Shown: piece by piece, positions 1 through 6,581 of the stretch
Layout of the letters: each line of letters opens with the position of its first letter
Numbering within the stretch: the stretch's first letter is position 1
The notes under the pieces: generated by a model
Database searches by the model: none
What the model saw: the letters and a program-made list of their open reading frames with translations, nothing else
What the model was told of the DNA's origin: nothing
Assembly (NCBI GenBank): GCA_959596495.1
Contig: CAUFXK010000092.1
Location: 1-6,585, forward strand
Length of the DNA: 6,585 nucleotides
Reading direction: 5' to 3'
Origin: an uncultured Collinsella sp.
Lineage (GTDB): Bacteria; Actinomycetota; Coriobacteriia; Coriobacteriales; Coriobacteriaceae
Translations under genes and position numbers: made by a program

Positions 1-1361
1 CTGCTGCTCTGGCACGTCATGTTGCTCGTCGAACTGCCGGCCGCGATGTGCACGTTTGCGTTGGCCCCTCGCGTGATGAACTCGAGGTTTTGATCGATAA
101 GGCCGATGTTGTTGTCGATGCCATTTTTGGTACCGGTTTCCACGGGAATCTGCGTGCGCCGTTCTCCATTTGGATTCCTACGGTCAATGAATGCGCCGAT
201 TGTGTCGTATCCATTGATGTCCCCTCGGGCCTGAATGCAGAGACGGGCGTTGTTGATGACGACTGCATTCGTGCCGAGCGCACGGTGACGATGATTGCGC
301 CCAAGATTGGTCTGTATAGCGCTGATGGTCCTGAGTATGCTGGCGATTTGATCTGCGGCAATCTTTACGACCGTCTTGACGAGGTCATCGATGATGTCGA
401 CCACGCCGCCGAGATTGTCGAGCCCGGTGACTTAGTTGATTACTTTGCTCCGCTACCATCGAATATCGATAAGTATTCCCGTGGCTCCGTGCTTATTGTC
501 GCCGGATCTGCGCAATATCCTGGTGCTGCCATTATGGCGGCCAAGTCTGCAGCTCGCGCGGGTGCTGGTTACGTGGCAGTCGCGGCTCCTGACGCCTGCG
601 CCAATCTCATTCGCATGGCACTTCCTTCGATTCCGGTCTTTGCTATTCCGTCTGATTCCCGCGGCTCCTTTGGCGCCGCTGCGCGCATGACGGTGTGCGA
701 GATCGCAAAGAAGTACAGCTGCGTGCTGTGCGGTCCCGGTATGACGACGTCTGCCGGCGCTATGCAGGTGGTTTCGGGCTTGCTCGAGCTTGATGTACCG
801 CTAATTATGGACGCCGATGCACTCAACTGCCTTGCTAAGATTGCCATTGACGGTATTGATAGTAACCCCGAGATGTATCGCCGCGAGCAGCCGTTGGTTA
901 TGACGCCGCACTATCGTGAGCTTTCGCGCCTGGTTGCCGGTGACGAGGTGAACGACCTTGGTACCGCGATTGCGGCCGCGCAGAAGGTTGTCTGGGCTGC
1001 AGGCTCCGACAATCTGGTGGTCATAGCCAAGGGGCCGACGACGGCTATCTGTGGCGTTGAGCGCGTGCTGCTGCCACTCTCGGGTCCGGCTTCTCTGGCA
1101 ACTGCCGGTTCGGGTGATGTTCTCGCGGGTATTTTGGCCGGCACGCTTGCCACCATGCGCGACGAGATGGATCGTTGGGAGCTGCTGTATTCGTACGCCG
1201 TCGCACTTCACAGCTACGCCGGTTTTGCCGCGGCGACGGAGTATGGTGAGAAGAGCGTTATCGCGACCGATCTTATCGACTTGATCGGTCCTGCCATGGA
1301 GCTGGCGGCAAAGGATGCGCTCGAAGATCTGGGAATCATGGACGAAGGGTCGGATGACTAA
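1..1361 (+). CDS. nnrE-nnrD: Bifunctional NAD(P)H-hydrate epimerase / ADP-dependent NAD(P)H-hydrate dehydratase, 5' end missing
   Basis: This enzyme repairs hydrated NADH and NADPH. The NnrE half (YjeF N-terminal fold) interconverts the R and S hydrates, and the NnrD half (ribokinase-like fold) dehydrates the S form using ADP. The frame is open to the left edge, beginning AALARHVA at base 3, so the GTG at 48 is internal. The GNNGGDG-type opening of NnrE must lie upstream, and I estimate 50-65 residues are missing. Visible NnrE motifs are DAIFGTG (from 117) and SIDVPSGLNAETG (210-248). The NnrD half starts near 480 with GSVLIVAGSAQYPGAA. It continues with MDADALN, MTPHYREL (from 900), AKGPTT and TAGSGD (1101-1118), whose final Asp is the expected catalytic residue. 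The TAA at 1359-1361 is two bases before alr, a neighbour it often has in bacteria. Domain identity is clear; activity is inferred from the family. Confidence 0.95.
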   Translation, partial: AALARHVARRTAGRDVHVCVGPSRDELEVLIDKADVVVDAIFGTGFHGNLRAPFSIWIPTVNECADCVVSIDVPSGLNAETGVVDDDCIRAERTVTMIAPKIGLYSADGPEYAGDLICGNLYDRLDEVIDDVDHAAEIVEPGDLVDYFAPLPSNIDKYSRGSVLIVAGSAQYPGAAIMAAKSAARAGAGYVAVAAPDACANLIRMALPSIPVFAIPSDSRGSFGAAARMTVCEIAKKYSCVLCGPGMTTSAGAMQVVSGLLELDVPLIMDADALNCLAKIAIDGIDSNPEMYRREQPLVMTPHYRELSRLVAGDEVNDLGTAIAAAQKVVWAAGSDNLVVIAKGPTTAICGVERVLLPLSGPASLATAGSGDVLAGILAGTLATMRDEMDRWELLYSYAVALHSYAGFAAATEYGEKSVIATDLIDLIGPAMELAAKDALEDLGIMDEGSDD

Positions 1362-1363
1362 TC

Positions 1364-2509
1364 ATGAATAAAGCCGATTTGACGCGCTGGTCCTGGGTCG
1401 AGATCGACCGCGGGGCGCTCCGTCGCAACACGAGGGCCTATAAGAACTTGTTGAATCCGCGTCAGCGCCTGTGCTGCGTGGTCAAGGCCGATGCTTATGG
1501 TCATGGAGCTGTTGAGTGTGCCAAGATCATGTATTCGGCCGGTGCCGACATGTTTGCCGTGGCGACGGTTAACGAGGGCGTTGGGCTCCGTCAGGGCGGG
1601 ATTACTAAGCCCGTCCTGATTCTAAGCGAGCCGCCTATCGAGGCTATTCCTGCATTGCTCGAATTCGATATCATGCCCTCGGTCTATACGTCCGATTTTG
1701 CTCTTGCGTATGGCGAATGCGCCGTCGCGGCGGGCAAGGTGGGCAAGTACCATCTTGCCATCGAGACGGGCATGAACCGCATTGGCGTACATTACACGCA
1801 GGTGCTCGACTTTGTCCGCGGCATCAGCTTCCATCGCGGTATTCAGTGCGACGGCGTATTTACGCACTTTGCCACGGCCGATGAACCTTCGGGTTGGGAC
1901 TACAAGCTGCAGTGCCAGCGTTTTACCGAGGCCGTTCAGGCCATTAAGGACGCAGGTTTTGAATGCGGTATCGTGCATTGTGCCAATACGCCATCCTCGA
2001 TGCTCGATTCTTCAATGCACTTTGACATGATTCGTGCCGGCATCGGTTTGTATGGTCTGCAGCCATGTGAGCTGAGTGGTCGCGTGATGCAGCTTGATCC
2101 CGTCATGAGCGTCCACGCGCGTGTGACGCGCGTGGCGCATCCTGCGATGGGCGAGGGCGTGGGCTACGGCTTTACCTACCGCGTACCGCGCACGCGCGTT
2201 CAGATCTGCACCCTTCCGATCGGTTATGCCGATGGCCTTTCGCGTACGCTTTCCAATCGTATGGACGTGCTGTATCGCGGCGAGCGTGTGCGTCAGGTGG
2301 GCAATATCTGCATGGACCAGTTTATGGTCGCCATTCAGTCCAACCCGGCGCATGAGATTCCCGAGGCTGAGTATGGTGACGAGATGATCATTGTCGGCCG
2401 CGATGGAGATGCCGAGATTACCATGGACGAGATGGCGCGCCTACGCGGCACGATTAACTACGAGGTCGCTTGCGGCTTTGGTATGCGTCTCGATAAAGTC
2501 TACGTGTAG
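1364..2509 (+). CDS. alr: Alanine racemase, PLP-dependent
   Basis: This cytoplasmic enzyme converts L-alanine to D-alanine for peptidoglycan peptides. The 381-residue protein has the usual family length and a full motif set. Lys41 in VVKADAYGHG is the expected PLP Schiff-base lysine. Other signatures are ETGMNRIG (134-141), HCANTPSS (205-212) and MIRAGIGLYG (222-231), where Arg224 should contact the PLP ring nitrogen. GVGYG supplies Tyr268, the likely second catalytic base on the partner subunit. LPIGYADG (284-291), GNICMDQ and the C-terminal INYEVACGFGMRLDKVYV complete the beta-barrel domain. The ATG lies two bases after the nnr stop. The only purine-rich stretch upstream (GAAGGG, 1344-1349) is rather far away, so translational coupling to nnr is likely. 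The start is supported by the WSWVEIDRGALRRN opening typical of the family. Nothing suggests damage. Confidence 0.97.
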   Translation: MNKADLTRWSWVEIDRGALRRNTRAYKNLLNPRQRLCCVVKADAYGHGAVECAKIMYSAGADMFAVATVNEGVGLRQGGITKPVLILSEPPIEAIPALLEFDIMPSVYTSDFALAYGECAVAAGKVGKYHLAIETGMNRIGVHYTQVLDFVRGISFHRGIQCDGVFTHFATADEPSGWDYKLQCQRFTEAVQAIKDAGFECGIVHCANTPSSMLDSSMHFDMIRAGIGLYGLQPCELSGRVMQLDPVMSVHARVTRVAHPAMGEGVGYGFTYRVPRTRVQICTLPIGYADGLSRTLSNRMDVLYRGERVRQVGNICMDQFMVAIQSNPAHEIPEAEYGDEMIIVGRDGDAEITMDEMARLRGTINYEVACGFGMRLDKVYV

Positions 2510-2517
2510 GAGTCGCT

Positions 2518-3138
2518 ATGGGCGTCATGCACATTCCCGGCCATAGCCATCAGGCGCCGCGTGAGGTCGCACTCGAGGAGATCGAGGCCGTTCTGGGCGA
2601 GTGTCACCTTTGCCAGCTTTACCAGTCGCGCCACAACATCGTGTTTGGCGTGGGAAACCCCCGCGCTCGCGTGATGTTTATTGGCGAGGCGCCGGGCCGT
2701 AATGAGGATTTGCAGGGCGAGCCCTTTGTGGGGGCGGCAGGCGAGGACCTCAACGGCATTTTGTCGCTGGCGGGGCTCAAACGCGAAGACGTCTACATTG
2801 CCAACGTGCTTAAGTGCCGCCCGCCGGGAAACCGCAATCCGCGCCCCGAGGAAGTGCTGGCTTGCTCACCGTTTTTGCGCGAGCAGATTCGAAGCATCTG
2901 GCCCGATATCATCGTGACGCTCGGCAACCCCGCAACGCACTTTGTGCTCAAGACCGAGATCGGCATTACCAAGCTGCGCGGCAGGTTCCATCAGATGGGG
3001 CACTTTGTGGTGATGCCCACGTTCCATCCGGCAGCAGCGCTACGCAATCCAGCGTGGCAGGAGCTGCTGGAGGAAGACTTTAAGATGCTGGGCGACTATC
3101 TGGGGCGACATCCCGCACCAGAGGACGCCTCGGAATAA
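2518..3138 (+). CDS. Family 4 uracil-DNA glycosylase with a [4Fe-4S] cluster
   Basis: The product should remove uracil from DNA, either misincorporated or formed by cytosine deamination, starting base-excision repair. The 206-residue length suits family 4. Four cysteines, Cys29, Cys32 (CHLC), Cys100 (LKCRPPGNRNP) and Cys116 (LACSPF), have the spacing expected for the iron-sulfur cluster. The first catalytic motif is GEAPG (56-60), followed by GEPFVGAAGEDLN. The second is HPAAALRNP (170-178). An AGGAG at 2508-2512 overlaps the alr stop and sits five bases before the ATG, supporting this start; Met4 is a less favoured alternative. The gene lies between alr and tsaE in the same orientation and is probably co-transcribed. 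The conserved cysteines argue against the cluster-lacking families 1 and 2. Family 4 is well supported, but substrate range beyond uracil cannot be told from sequence. Confidence 0.92.
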   Translation: MGVMHIPGHSHQAPREVALEEIEAVLGECHLCQLYQSRHNIVFGVGNPRARVMFIGEAPGRNEDLQGEPFVGAAGEDLNGILSLAGLKREDVYIANVLKCRPPGNRNPRPEEVLACSPFLREQIRSIWPDIIVTLGNPATHFVLKTEIGITKLRGRFHQMGHFVVMPTFHPAAALRNPAWQELLEEDFKMLGDYLGRHPAPEDASE

Positions 3139-3150
3139 TAAGGAGCATAT

Positions 3151-3657
3151 ATGTCCCTGGAGCGCCTGGGGGTAGGTACTTACAAAACGACTTGCGCTGC
3201 CGATACGGAGTACTTTGGCGAGCTAATTGCACCGTGCCTTGAGGACGGAGATGTGCTCATCCTGACCGGTGGCCTGGGAGTGGGCAAAACTCACTTTACC
3301 AAGGGCGTCTCGCGCGGGCTGGGCGATGGGCATATGGTTACGAGTCCTACGTTTGCGCTCATGGCCGTTCATGATCAAGGTCGTATTCCGCTGTTTCACT
3401 TTGATCTATACCGCCTGGAGCATGCCTACGAGCTCGAGGATACGGGCATTTTCGATGTGCTGGGCTATGAGGGTGCTTGCCTGCTGGAATGGGGCGAACA
3501 ATTCCAGGACGAGCTGACGGATGAGTATCTTTCGGTGACGCTCAAGCGTGATGAGGGCGACAGCGATGTGCGAACGATAACGCTTGAGGCGCACGGTGAC
3601 CGCGCAATGGAGCTTTCCCATTTGATTGATAAGGCTGTACAAGATGAGCTTGCATAA
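3151..3657 (+). CDS. tsaE: TsaE, ATPase subunit for tRNA t6A37 synthesis
   Basis: TsaE is the P-loop ATPase that works with TsaB and TsaD to put threonylcarbamoyl on A37 of ANN-decoding tRNAs. The 168-residue protein has the Walker A motif GGLGVGKT (40-47, Lys46/Thr47), the switch-like TSPTF (64-68), HFDLYRLE (83-90) with Asp85, and LLEWGE (111-116). All are hallmark TsaE (YjeE) elements. An AGGAG at 3141-3145 stands five bases before the ATG, a strong site that fixes the start. The 3' end overlaps the start of the TsaB-RimI-TsaD fusion by 14 bases, so the two are probably translationally coupled, placing this ATPase directly next to its partners. The C-terminal region after about residue 125 is acidic and less conserved, with no recognised motif. 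No defects are seen. Confidence 0.96.
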   Translation: MSLERLGVGTYKTTCAADTEYFGELIAPCLEDGDVLILTGGLGVGKTHFTKGVSRGLGDGHMVTSPTFALMAVHDQGRIPLFHFDLYRLEHAYELEDTGIFDVLGYEGACLLEWGEQFQDELTDEYLSVTLKRDEGDSDVRTITLEAHGDRAMELSHLIDKAVQDELA

Positions 3658-6028
3658 CGACAACGCGCTGGTGGTGGCGCTCGATACCTCGACCGACATG
3701 CTTGCCTGCGCGGCAAGCTGGATTGATGGGCAGACGGGCGAGACGAAGCTCGTGAGTGGCGACCACATGTGTCGCCGTCACGCCAACGTTGAGCTCGTGA
3801 ATACCGTTGATGGCGTGCTGGCTCAAGCCGGTCTGGATCGCAGCGATGTTGGTTGCTATGTGGTCGGCCGCGGCCCGGGGTCCTTTACGGGTGTGCGCAT
3901 CGGCATCTCCACTGCCAAGGGCCTCGCGCGCGGTGCCAATGTTCCGCTGCTGGGCGTGTCGACGCTCGACGCTTGCGCTTGGACGGCGTGGAAGGCTGGC
4001 GTGCGCGGCAAGCTTGGTATCTTGGCCGATGCTATGCGCGGTGAGGTATATCCGGCGCTGTATATGCTGGTCGATGAGGGTCCCGAGCGTCAATTTGAGC
4101 GCGAACACGTGGTCAAGGCCGCCGTGGCGCTCGATGAGTGGCGCCGAGCAGCGGACTGGGACCAGGTTCAGCTGACCGGTGACGGTCTCGTGCGCTATGG
4201 CAAGCTGCTGGGTGAGGACGAGACCGCCCGCTGCGTGGAGCGCGACCTGTGGTGGCCTTCGGGCGAGGGCTTGCTGCTCGCGCACGCTGCGGGTGACGGC
4301 GATCCGGCTCGCGTCCTGCCGATTTACACGCGCCTTTCGGATGCCGAGGAAAATGAGCGCAAGCGTCTTGGTCTTGCTGAGAGTGCACAGAGCGAAATTA
4401 CGGGCGTTGCCGATGAGCTCGCCGGTCGTCATCTGCAGTTCCGTCCCATGGGCGCGGCGGATGCCGAGGGCGCGAGCGCGCTAGAGGCTGCCTGCTTTGA
4501 AGGTGCCGGACACAAGGCATGGACGCCGGGCATGTTCCTGTCCGAACTGGGCGAGGACGTCGCTGCGCCGCGTAGTTGGTGGGTGGCACACGACGACGGC
4601 AAGCTGCTGGGCCTTGCCGGCGGTATGGTCGTGGACGGTGATGTGCAGATTCTGGATGTCGCCGTCGACCCGGCACATCGCCGTGAGGGCATTGCCCGCA
4701 AGCTGCTGTCGCATGTGAGCTATGATGCCCAGATGCTCGGCTGCACCACGGCTTCGCTCGAGGTCGAGGACGGCAACGAGGGAGCGATTGCGCTCTATAA
4801 CGCTCTGGGCTTTACCGAGGCTGGCCGTCGCCGCGGCTACTATGGTGCCGGCAAGGACGCCATCGTCATGACGGCCCCGCTGCCCCTGGTACTTCCGGTC
4901 GACAATGCTTCGCCCGAGCCGACGGCGGCAGAGCAGCGCGTGTGGCCGCTGCCTGCGCCTGGGCGCTCCGAGGGGGAGCGTGCCGAAATTGAGCGCCGCC
5001 GCCTAGTGCTCGCTATCGAGAGCTCCTGCGACGAGACGGCCGTGGCGATTATCGATGCGGATGGCAATATGCTGGCCAACCAGGTGTCGACGCAGATTGA
5101 TTTTCACGCCCGCTTTGGCGGCGTGGTGCCCGAGATCGCCTCGCGCAAACACGTCGAGGTGATTGTGAGTGTCGTGGATGCGGCGCTCGAGGATGCCGCA
5201 GCATCGCTTGGTCTTGAGGATGGAGCCATTGCCCCCAGCGAGCTTGCCGCCGTGGGCGTGACACAGGGCCCGGGCCTGGTGGGCGCGCTCGTGGTTGGCG
5301 TCGCCTTCGCCAAGGGCTTTGCCTACGCTGCCGGCAAGCCGCTCGTGTGCGTCAACCATCTGGAGGGGCACCTGTTTGCCAACCTGCTGGCGCAACCCGA
5401 CCTCAAACCGCCGTTTATCTTCACGCTTGTCTCGGGTGGGCACACCATGCTCGTGCACGTGAAGGCGTGGGGCGACTACGAGGTGCTCGGTGAGACGCTC
5501 GACGACGCTGTGGGCGAGGCCTTCGACAAGGTAGCCAAGGCGTTGGGTCTGGGCTATCCCGGTGGCCCCATCATTTCCAAGCTGGCCGAGACGGGCAACC
5601 CCAAGGCGATCGATTTCCCCCGTGCGCTTAACAGCAGAGGAGACTATCGCTTCTCGCTTTCGGGCCTTAAAACCGCTGTGACGCTCTACATTGAACAGGA
5701 GACCAAGGCCGGGCGCACGATTCACCTGCCCGATCTGGCGGCTTCGTTTGAGGCAGCCGTCTTTGACGTTCAGTACAAGAAGGCCAAGAACGCGCTGCAT
5801 GCCACCGGATGCAAGGAATACTGCATCGGCGGCGGCGTCTCGGCTAATCCGCATCTGCGCGAGATGATGATCAAGAAGCTTGGGCGTCAGGGGATCCGCG
5901 TAACGGTGCCACCGCTTTCGGCGTGCACCGATAACGCAGCCATGATCGCAGAGGTTGCCCGCCGTAAATTCGACCGAGGAGAAATCTCGCCGTTCGACGT
6001 CGACGCCGATCCAAACATGACGCTGTAG
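3644..6028 (+). CDS. TsaB-RimI-TsaD triple fusion: t6A37 transferase, its partner subunit and an N-acetyltransferase
   Basis: One 794-residue chain joins three normally separate proteins. Residues 1 to about 260 are TsaB, with LVVALDTSTD at 9-18 and GRGPGSFTGVRIG at 75-87. Residues about 264-410 are a GNAT acetyltransferase of the RimI type. It has LDVAVDPAHRREGIARKLL with the acetyl-CoA loop at 346-351, LEVEDGNEGAIALYNALGF, and the RRGYYG...DAIVM ending. A Pro/Ala/Glu-rich linker spans about 411-453. Residues 454-794 are full-length TsaD: AIESSCDET (457-465), the metal-binding HLEGH (His572, His576), LVSGGHT, FSLSGLKT, GGGVSAN and CTDNAAM with Asp763. TsaB and TsaD transfer threonylcarbamoyl to tRNA A37. 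RimI classically acetylates the N terminus of ribosomal protein bS18, though the target here is unproven. I chose ATG 3644, with AAGG nine bases upstream, over an in-frame TTG at 3626. The domain order matches the common tsaE-tsaB-rimI-tsaD gene order. Confidence 0.95.
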   Translation: MSLHNDNALVVALDTSTDMLACAASWIDGQTGETKLVSGDHMCRRHANVELVNTVDGVLAQAGLDRSDVGCYVVGRGPGSFTGVRIGISTAKGLARGANVPLLGVSTLDACAWTAWKAGVRGKLGILADAMRGEVYPALYMLVDEGPERQFEREHVVKAAVALDEWRRAADWDQVQLTGDGLVRYGKLLGEDETARCVERDLWWPSGEGLLLAHAAGDGDPARVLPIYTRLSDAEENERKRLGLAESAQSEITGVADELAGRHLQFRPMGAADAEGASALEAACFEGAGHKAWTPGMFLSELGEDVAAPRSWWVAHDDGKLLGLAGGMVVDGDVQILDVAVDPAHRREGIARKLLSHVSYDAQMLGCTTASLEVEDGNEGAIALYNALGFTEAGRRRGYYGAGKDAIVMTAPLPLVLPVDNASPEPTAAEQRVWPLPAPGRSEGERAEIERRRLVLAIESSCDETAVAIIDADGNMLANQVSTQIDFHARFGGVVPEIASRKHVEVIVSVVDAALEDAAASLGLEDGAIAPSELAAVGVTQGPGLVGALVVGVAFAKGFAYAAGKPLVCVNHLEGHLFANLLAQPDLKPPFIFTLVSGGHTMLVHVKAWGDYEVLGETLDDAVGEAFDKVAKALGLGYPGGPIISKLAETGNPKAIDFPRALNSRGDYRFSLSGLKTAVTLYIEQETKAGRTIHLPDLAASFEAAVFDVQYKKAKNALHATGCKEYCIGGGVSANPHLREMMIKKLGRQGIRVTVPPLSACTDNAAMIAEVARRKFDRGEISPFDVDADPNMTL

Positions 6029-6040
6029 CTGGTACGGCGC

Positions 6041-6175
6041 GGTCCCCGGACGGAGGGGCCGGATATAAGGTTTCCTGCTCTACAGTCCTGCGCAAGACGA
6101 AGGCCACATTAAGTGGCCTTCTTTGCGTGCGGAACTCGCGATAAACCTTATATCCGGCCCCTCCGTCCGGGGACC
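6041..6175. repeat. Perfect 33-base inverted repeat enclosing the operon terminator
   Basis: The left arm (6041-6073) and right arm (6143-6175) are exact reverse complements over 33 bases, starting GGTCCCCGGACGG and ending GATATAAGGTTT on the left. Pairing stops sharply at both ends of the arms. The 69-base interior (6074-6142) holds the intrinsic terminator. Each arm also contains its own potential hairpin, GG(T)CCCC against GGGGCC. No target-site duplication is evident: the left flank is TACGGCGC and the right flank TTTCTGTA. It could be a small palindromic or MITE-like repeat, a REP-type element, or a functional RNA/DNA structure. The sequence alone does not decide between them. Confidence 0.9.
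6099..6124 (+). terminator. Intrinsic terminator of the nnr-alr-udg-tsaE-tsaBD operon
   Basis: GAAGGCCAC (6099-6107) and GTGGCCTTC (6113-6121) form a perfect 9-bp GC-rich stem with a five-base loop, ATTAA. Only a short T run (6122-6124) follows. A further CGCAA (6091-6095) can pair with TTGCG (6123-6127), extending the structure across a small internal loop. It lies 70 bases after the TsaD stop and just before the next promoter region, as expected for the operon end. The weak U tract suggests incomplete termination or help from the extended stem. Confidence 0.8.
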
Positions 6176-6435
6176 TTTCTGTATCGATATAGCTTCTGAG
6201 CTGGTTTGGCGTCGACAACGTCCGGCAAGGTTAGCCAGCTGCGTCGAATTTCCGGCGTGCTTTAGCTGAAAGAAAAAGATGGTGTGCGGAGCTTTGCTCC
6301 GCATTTGGGATGGGAGCTCCCGCGGCTCCCGAGGGGCATCTCTCATGCAAAAACTTTTGTTGGGTAAAGTCCGAGGTCAGTGGCGTTTTATACCGAGAAT
6401 TTCAAAAAAAGTTGAAAATTCATTACAAATTTGCG
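6176..6435. other. Intergenic stretch without a credible gene; hairpins and an A/T-rich promoter approach
   Basis: No open frame here has both a ribosome binding site and protein-like composition. The first part (6176-6280) shows nothing I can name; AGCTGG at 6199-6204 and CCAGCT at 6235-6240 form only a weak, distant inverted repeat. The middle holds strong GC-rich hairpins, annotated separately. From about 6386 the sequence becomes A/T-rich. It includes an imperfect inverted repeat, GAATTTCAA (6397-6405) against TTGAAAATTC (6412-6421), with one bulged base. The A and T tracts at 6404-6432 could act as an UP-like element for the promoter that follows. Confidence 0.6.
6285..6342. other. GC-rich tandem hairpins of unknown role
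   Basis: TGCGGAGC (6285-6292) and GCTCCGCA (6296-6303) form a perfect 8-bp stem closed by three T residues. Immediately after, GGGAUG (6307-6312) can pair with CAUCUC (6337-6342), enclosing GGAGC/GCTCC (6313-6317 with 6325-6329). The T run after the first hairpin is only three bases, so it is a poor plus-strand terminator. Read on the minus strand, the first hairpin is followed after a few bases by CTTTTTCTTTC, which could be a weak leftward terminator, although no leftward gene is visible. A small RNA or a degraded repeat is also possible. Confidence 0.5.
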
Positions 6436-6464
6436 TTGACTTTAGGTAACTAAAGTTTCATACT
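6436..6464 (+). promoter_or_regulatory. Sigma70-type promoter for the downstream leader transcript
   Basis: A TTGACT -35 box (6436-6441) and a CATACT -10 box (6459-6464) are separated by exactly 17 bases. The -35 matches five of six consensus positions and the -10 four of six. A/T tracts lie immediately upstream. The predicted start is near 6471, giving an untranslated leader of about 65 bases before the leader peptide. The position after the operon terminator and before a ribosome binding site supports the call. Confidence 0.7.
6439..6456. promoter_or_regulatory. 18-base palindrome in the promoter spacer, candidate operator
   Basis: ACTTTAGGTAACTAAAGT has perfect 7-base arms around a GTAA centre. 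It overlaps the last three bases of the -35 box and fills most of the spacer, so a bound protein would block RNA polymerase. The TTTAGGT...ACTAAA core loosely resembles metal-responsive DtxR/MntR-type boxes, but it does not match their consensus well enough to name a regulator. The location makes a repressor site plausible; the binding protein is unknown. Confidence 0.5.
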
Positions 6465-6483
6465 CCTTTTTCAACCACTGGGG

Positions 6484-6512
6484 GATGTGAACACGCACGG
6501 ATCGTTCGCATC
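6484..6512 (+). promoter_or_regulatory. Hairpin in the 5' untranslated leader
   Basis: GATGTGAAC (6484-6492) can pair with GTTCGCATC (6504-6512) over nine bases with one G-U pair, closing an 11-base loop. It lies about a dozen bases after the predicted transcription start and ends eight bases before the leader peptide's ribosome binding site. Its 3' strand, CGCATC, recurs inside the leader peptide coding sequence, so it may take part in alternative pairing. Confidence 0.55.
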
Positions 6513-6520
6513 ATGATTGA

Positions 6521-6526
6521 AGAGGA
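6521..6526 (+). promoter_or_regulatory. Ribosome binding site of the leader peptide
   Basis: AGAGGA sits ten bases before ATG 6537. It selects that start over the in-frame ATG at 6513, which has no purine-rich site upstream and whose approach is buried in the 6484-6512 hairpin. Confidence 0.65.
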
Positions 6527-6536
6527 TTTTTTAGAC

Positions 6537-6581
6537 ATGTTCACGCATCAGCTAAACATTATCAGCGTAGTAATTATCTGA
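6537..6581 (+). CDS. Ile/Val-rich leader peptide of a probable branched-chain amino acid attenuator
   Basis: The 14-codon frame reads MFTHQLNIISVVII and ends at TGA 6579-6581. After four non-branched residues, seven of the last nine codons are Leu, Ile or Val: CTA, ATT, ATC, GTA, GTA, ATT, ATC. CTA and GTA are uncommon in the GC-rich genes upstream, which would sharpen sensitivity to charged tRNA levels. The peptide has a promoter, a ribosome binding site and a flanking hairpin, the layout of classical ilv leader peptides such as that known for Corynebacterium glutamicum ilvBNC. I infer that ribosomes stalling for charged Ile-, Val- or Leu-tRNA would control an ilv or leu gene beyond the right edge. 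A 22-residue version from ATG 6513 is possible but lacks a binding site. An antibiotic-sensing leader of the Erm type is a less likely alternative, since some of those also contain Ile/Val-rich stall motifs. Confidence 0.7.
   Translation: MFTHQLNIISVVII

Noticed and set aside
48..50. GTG at 48 as the true start of the nnr gene
   Set aside because: The frame stays open to the window edge with NnrE-like residues before it, and starting here would remove the conserved N-terminal part of the epimerase.
3626..3643. TTG at 3626 as the start of the TsaB-RimI-TsaD fusion
   Set aside because: It adds six residues not typical of TsaB. ATG 3644 has an AAGG at a suitable distance and gives a usual short overlap with tsaE.
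3542..4432. A 296-codon antisense frame under tsaE and TsaB, and a similar 283-codon one at 5003-5854
   Set aside because: Both lie opposite well-conserved coding domains. Long antisense frames are expected from GC-rich codon use, and neither product resembles a known family.
6041..6175. A complete insertion sequence or transposon
   Set aside because: It has no room for a transposase and no visible target-site duplication. A small non-autonomous element remains possible but is not shown.
6080..6346. An 88-codon minus-strand frame across the intergenic region
   Set aside because: It reads through the terminator, the right arm of the inverted repeat and the hairpins, has no credible ribosome binding site, and its composition reflects those structures rather than a protein.
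6279..6449. A 56-codon plus-strand frame beginning ATGGTGTGCGGAGC
   Set aside because: It has no clear ribosome binding site, runs through the strong hairpins and ends inside the promoter and palindrome, and its product matches no family I recognise.
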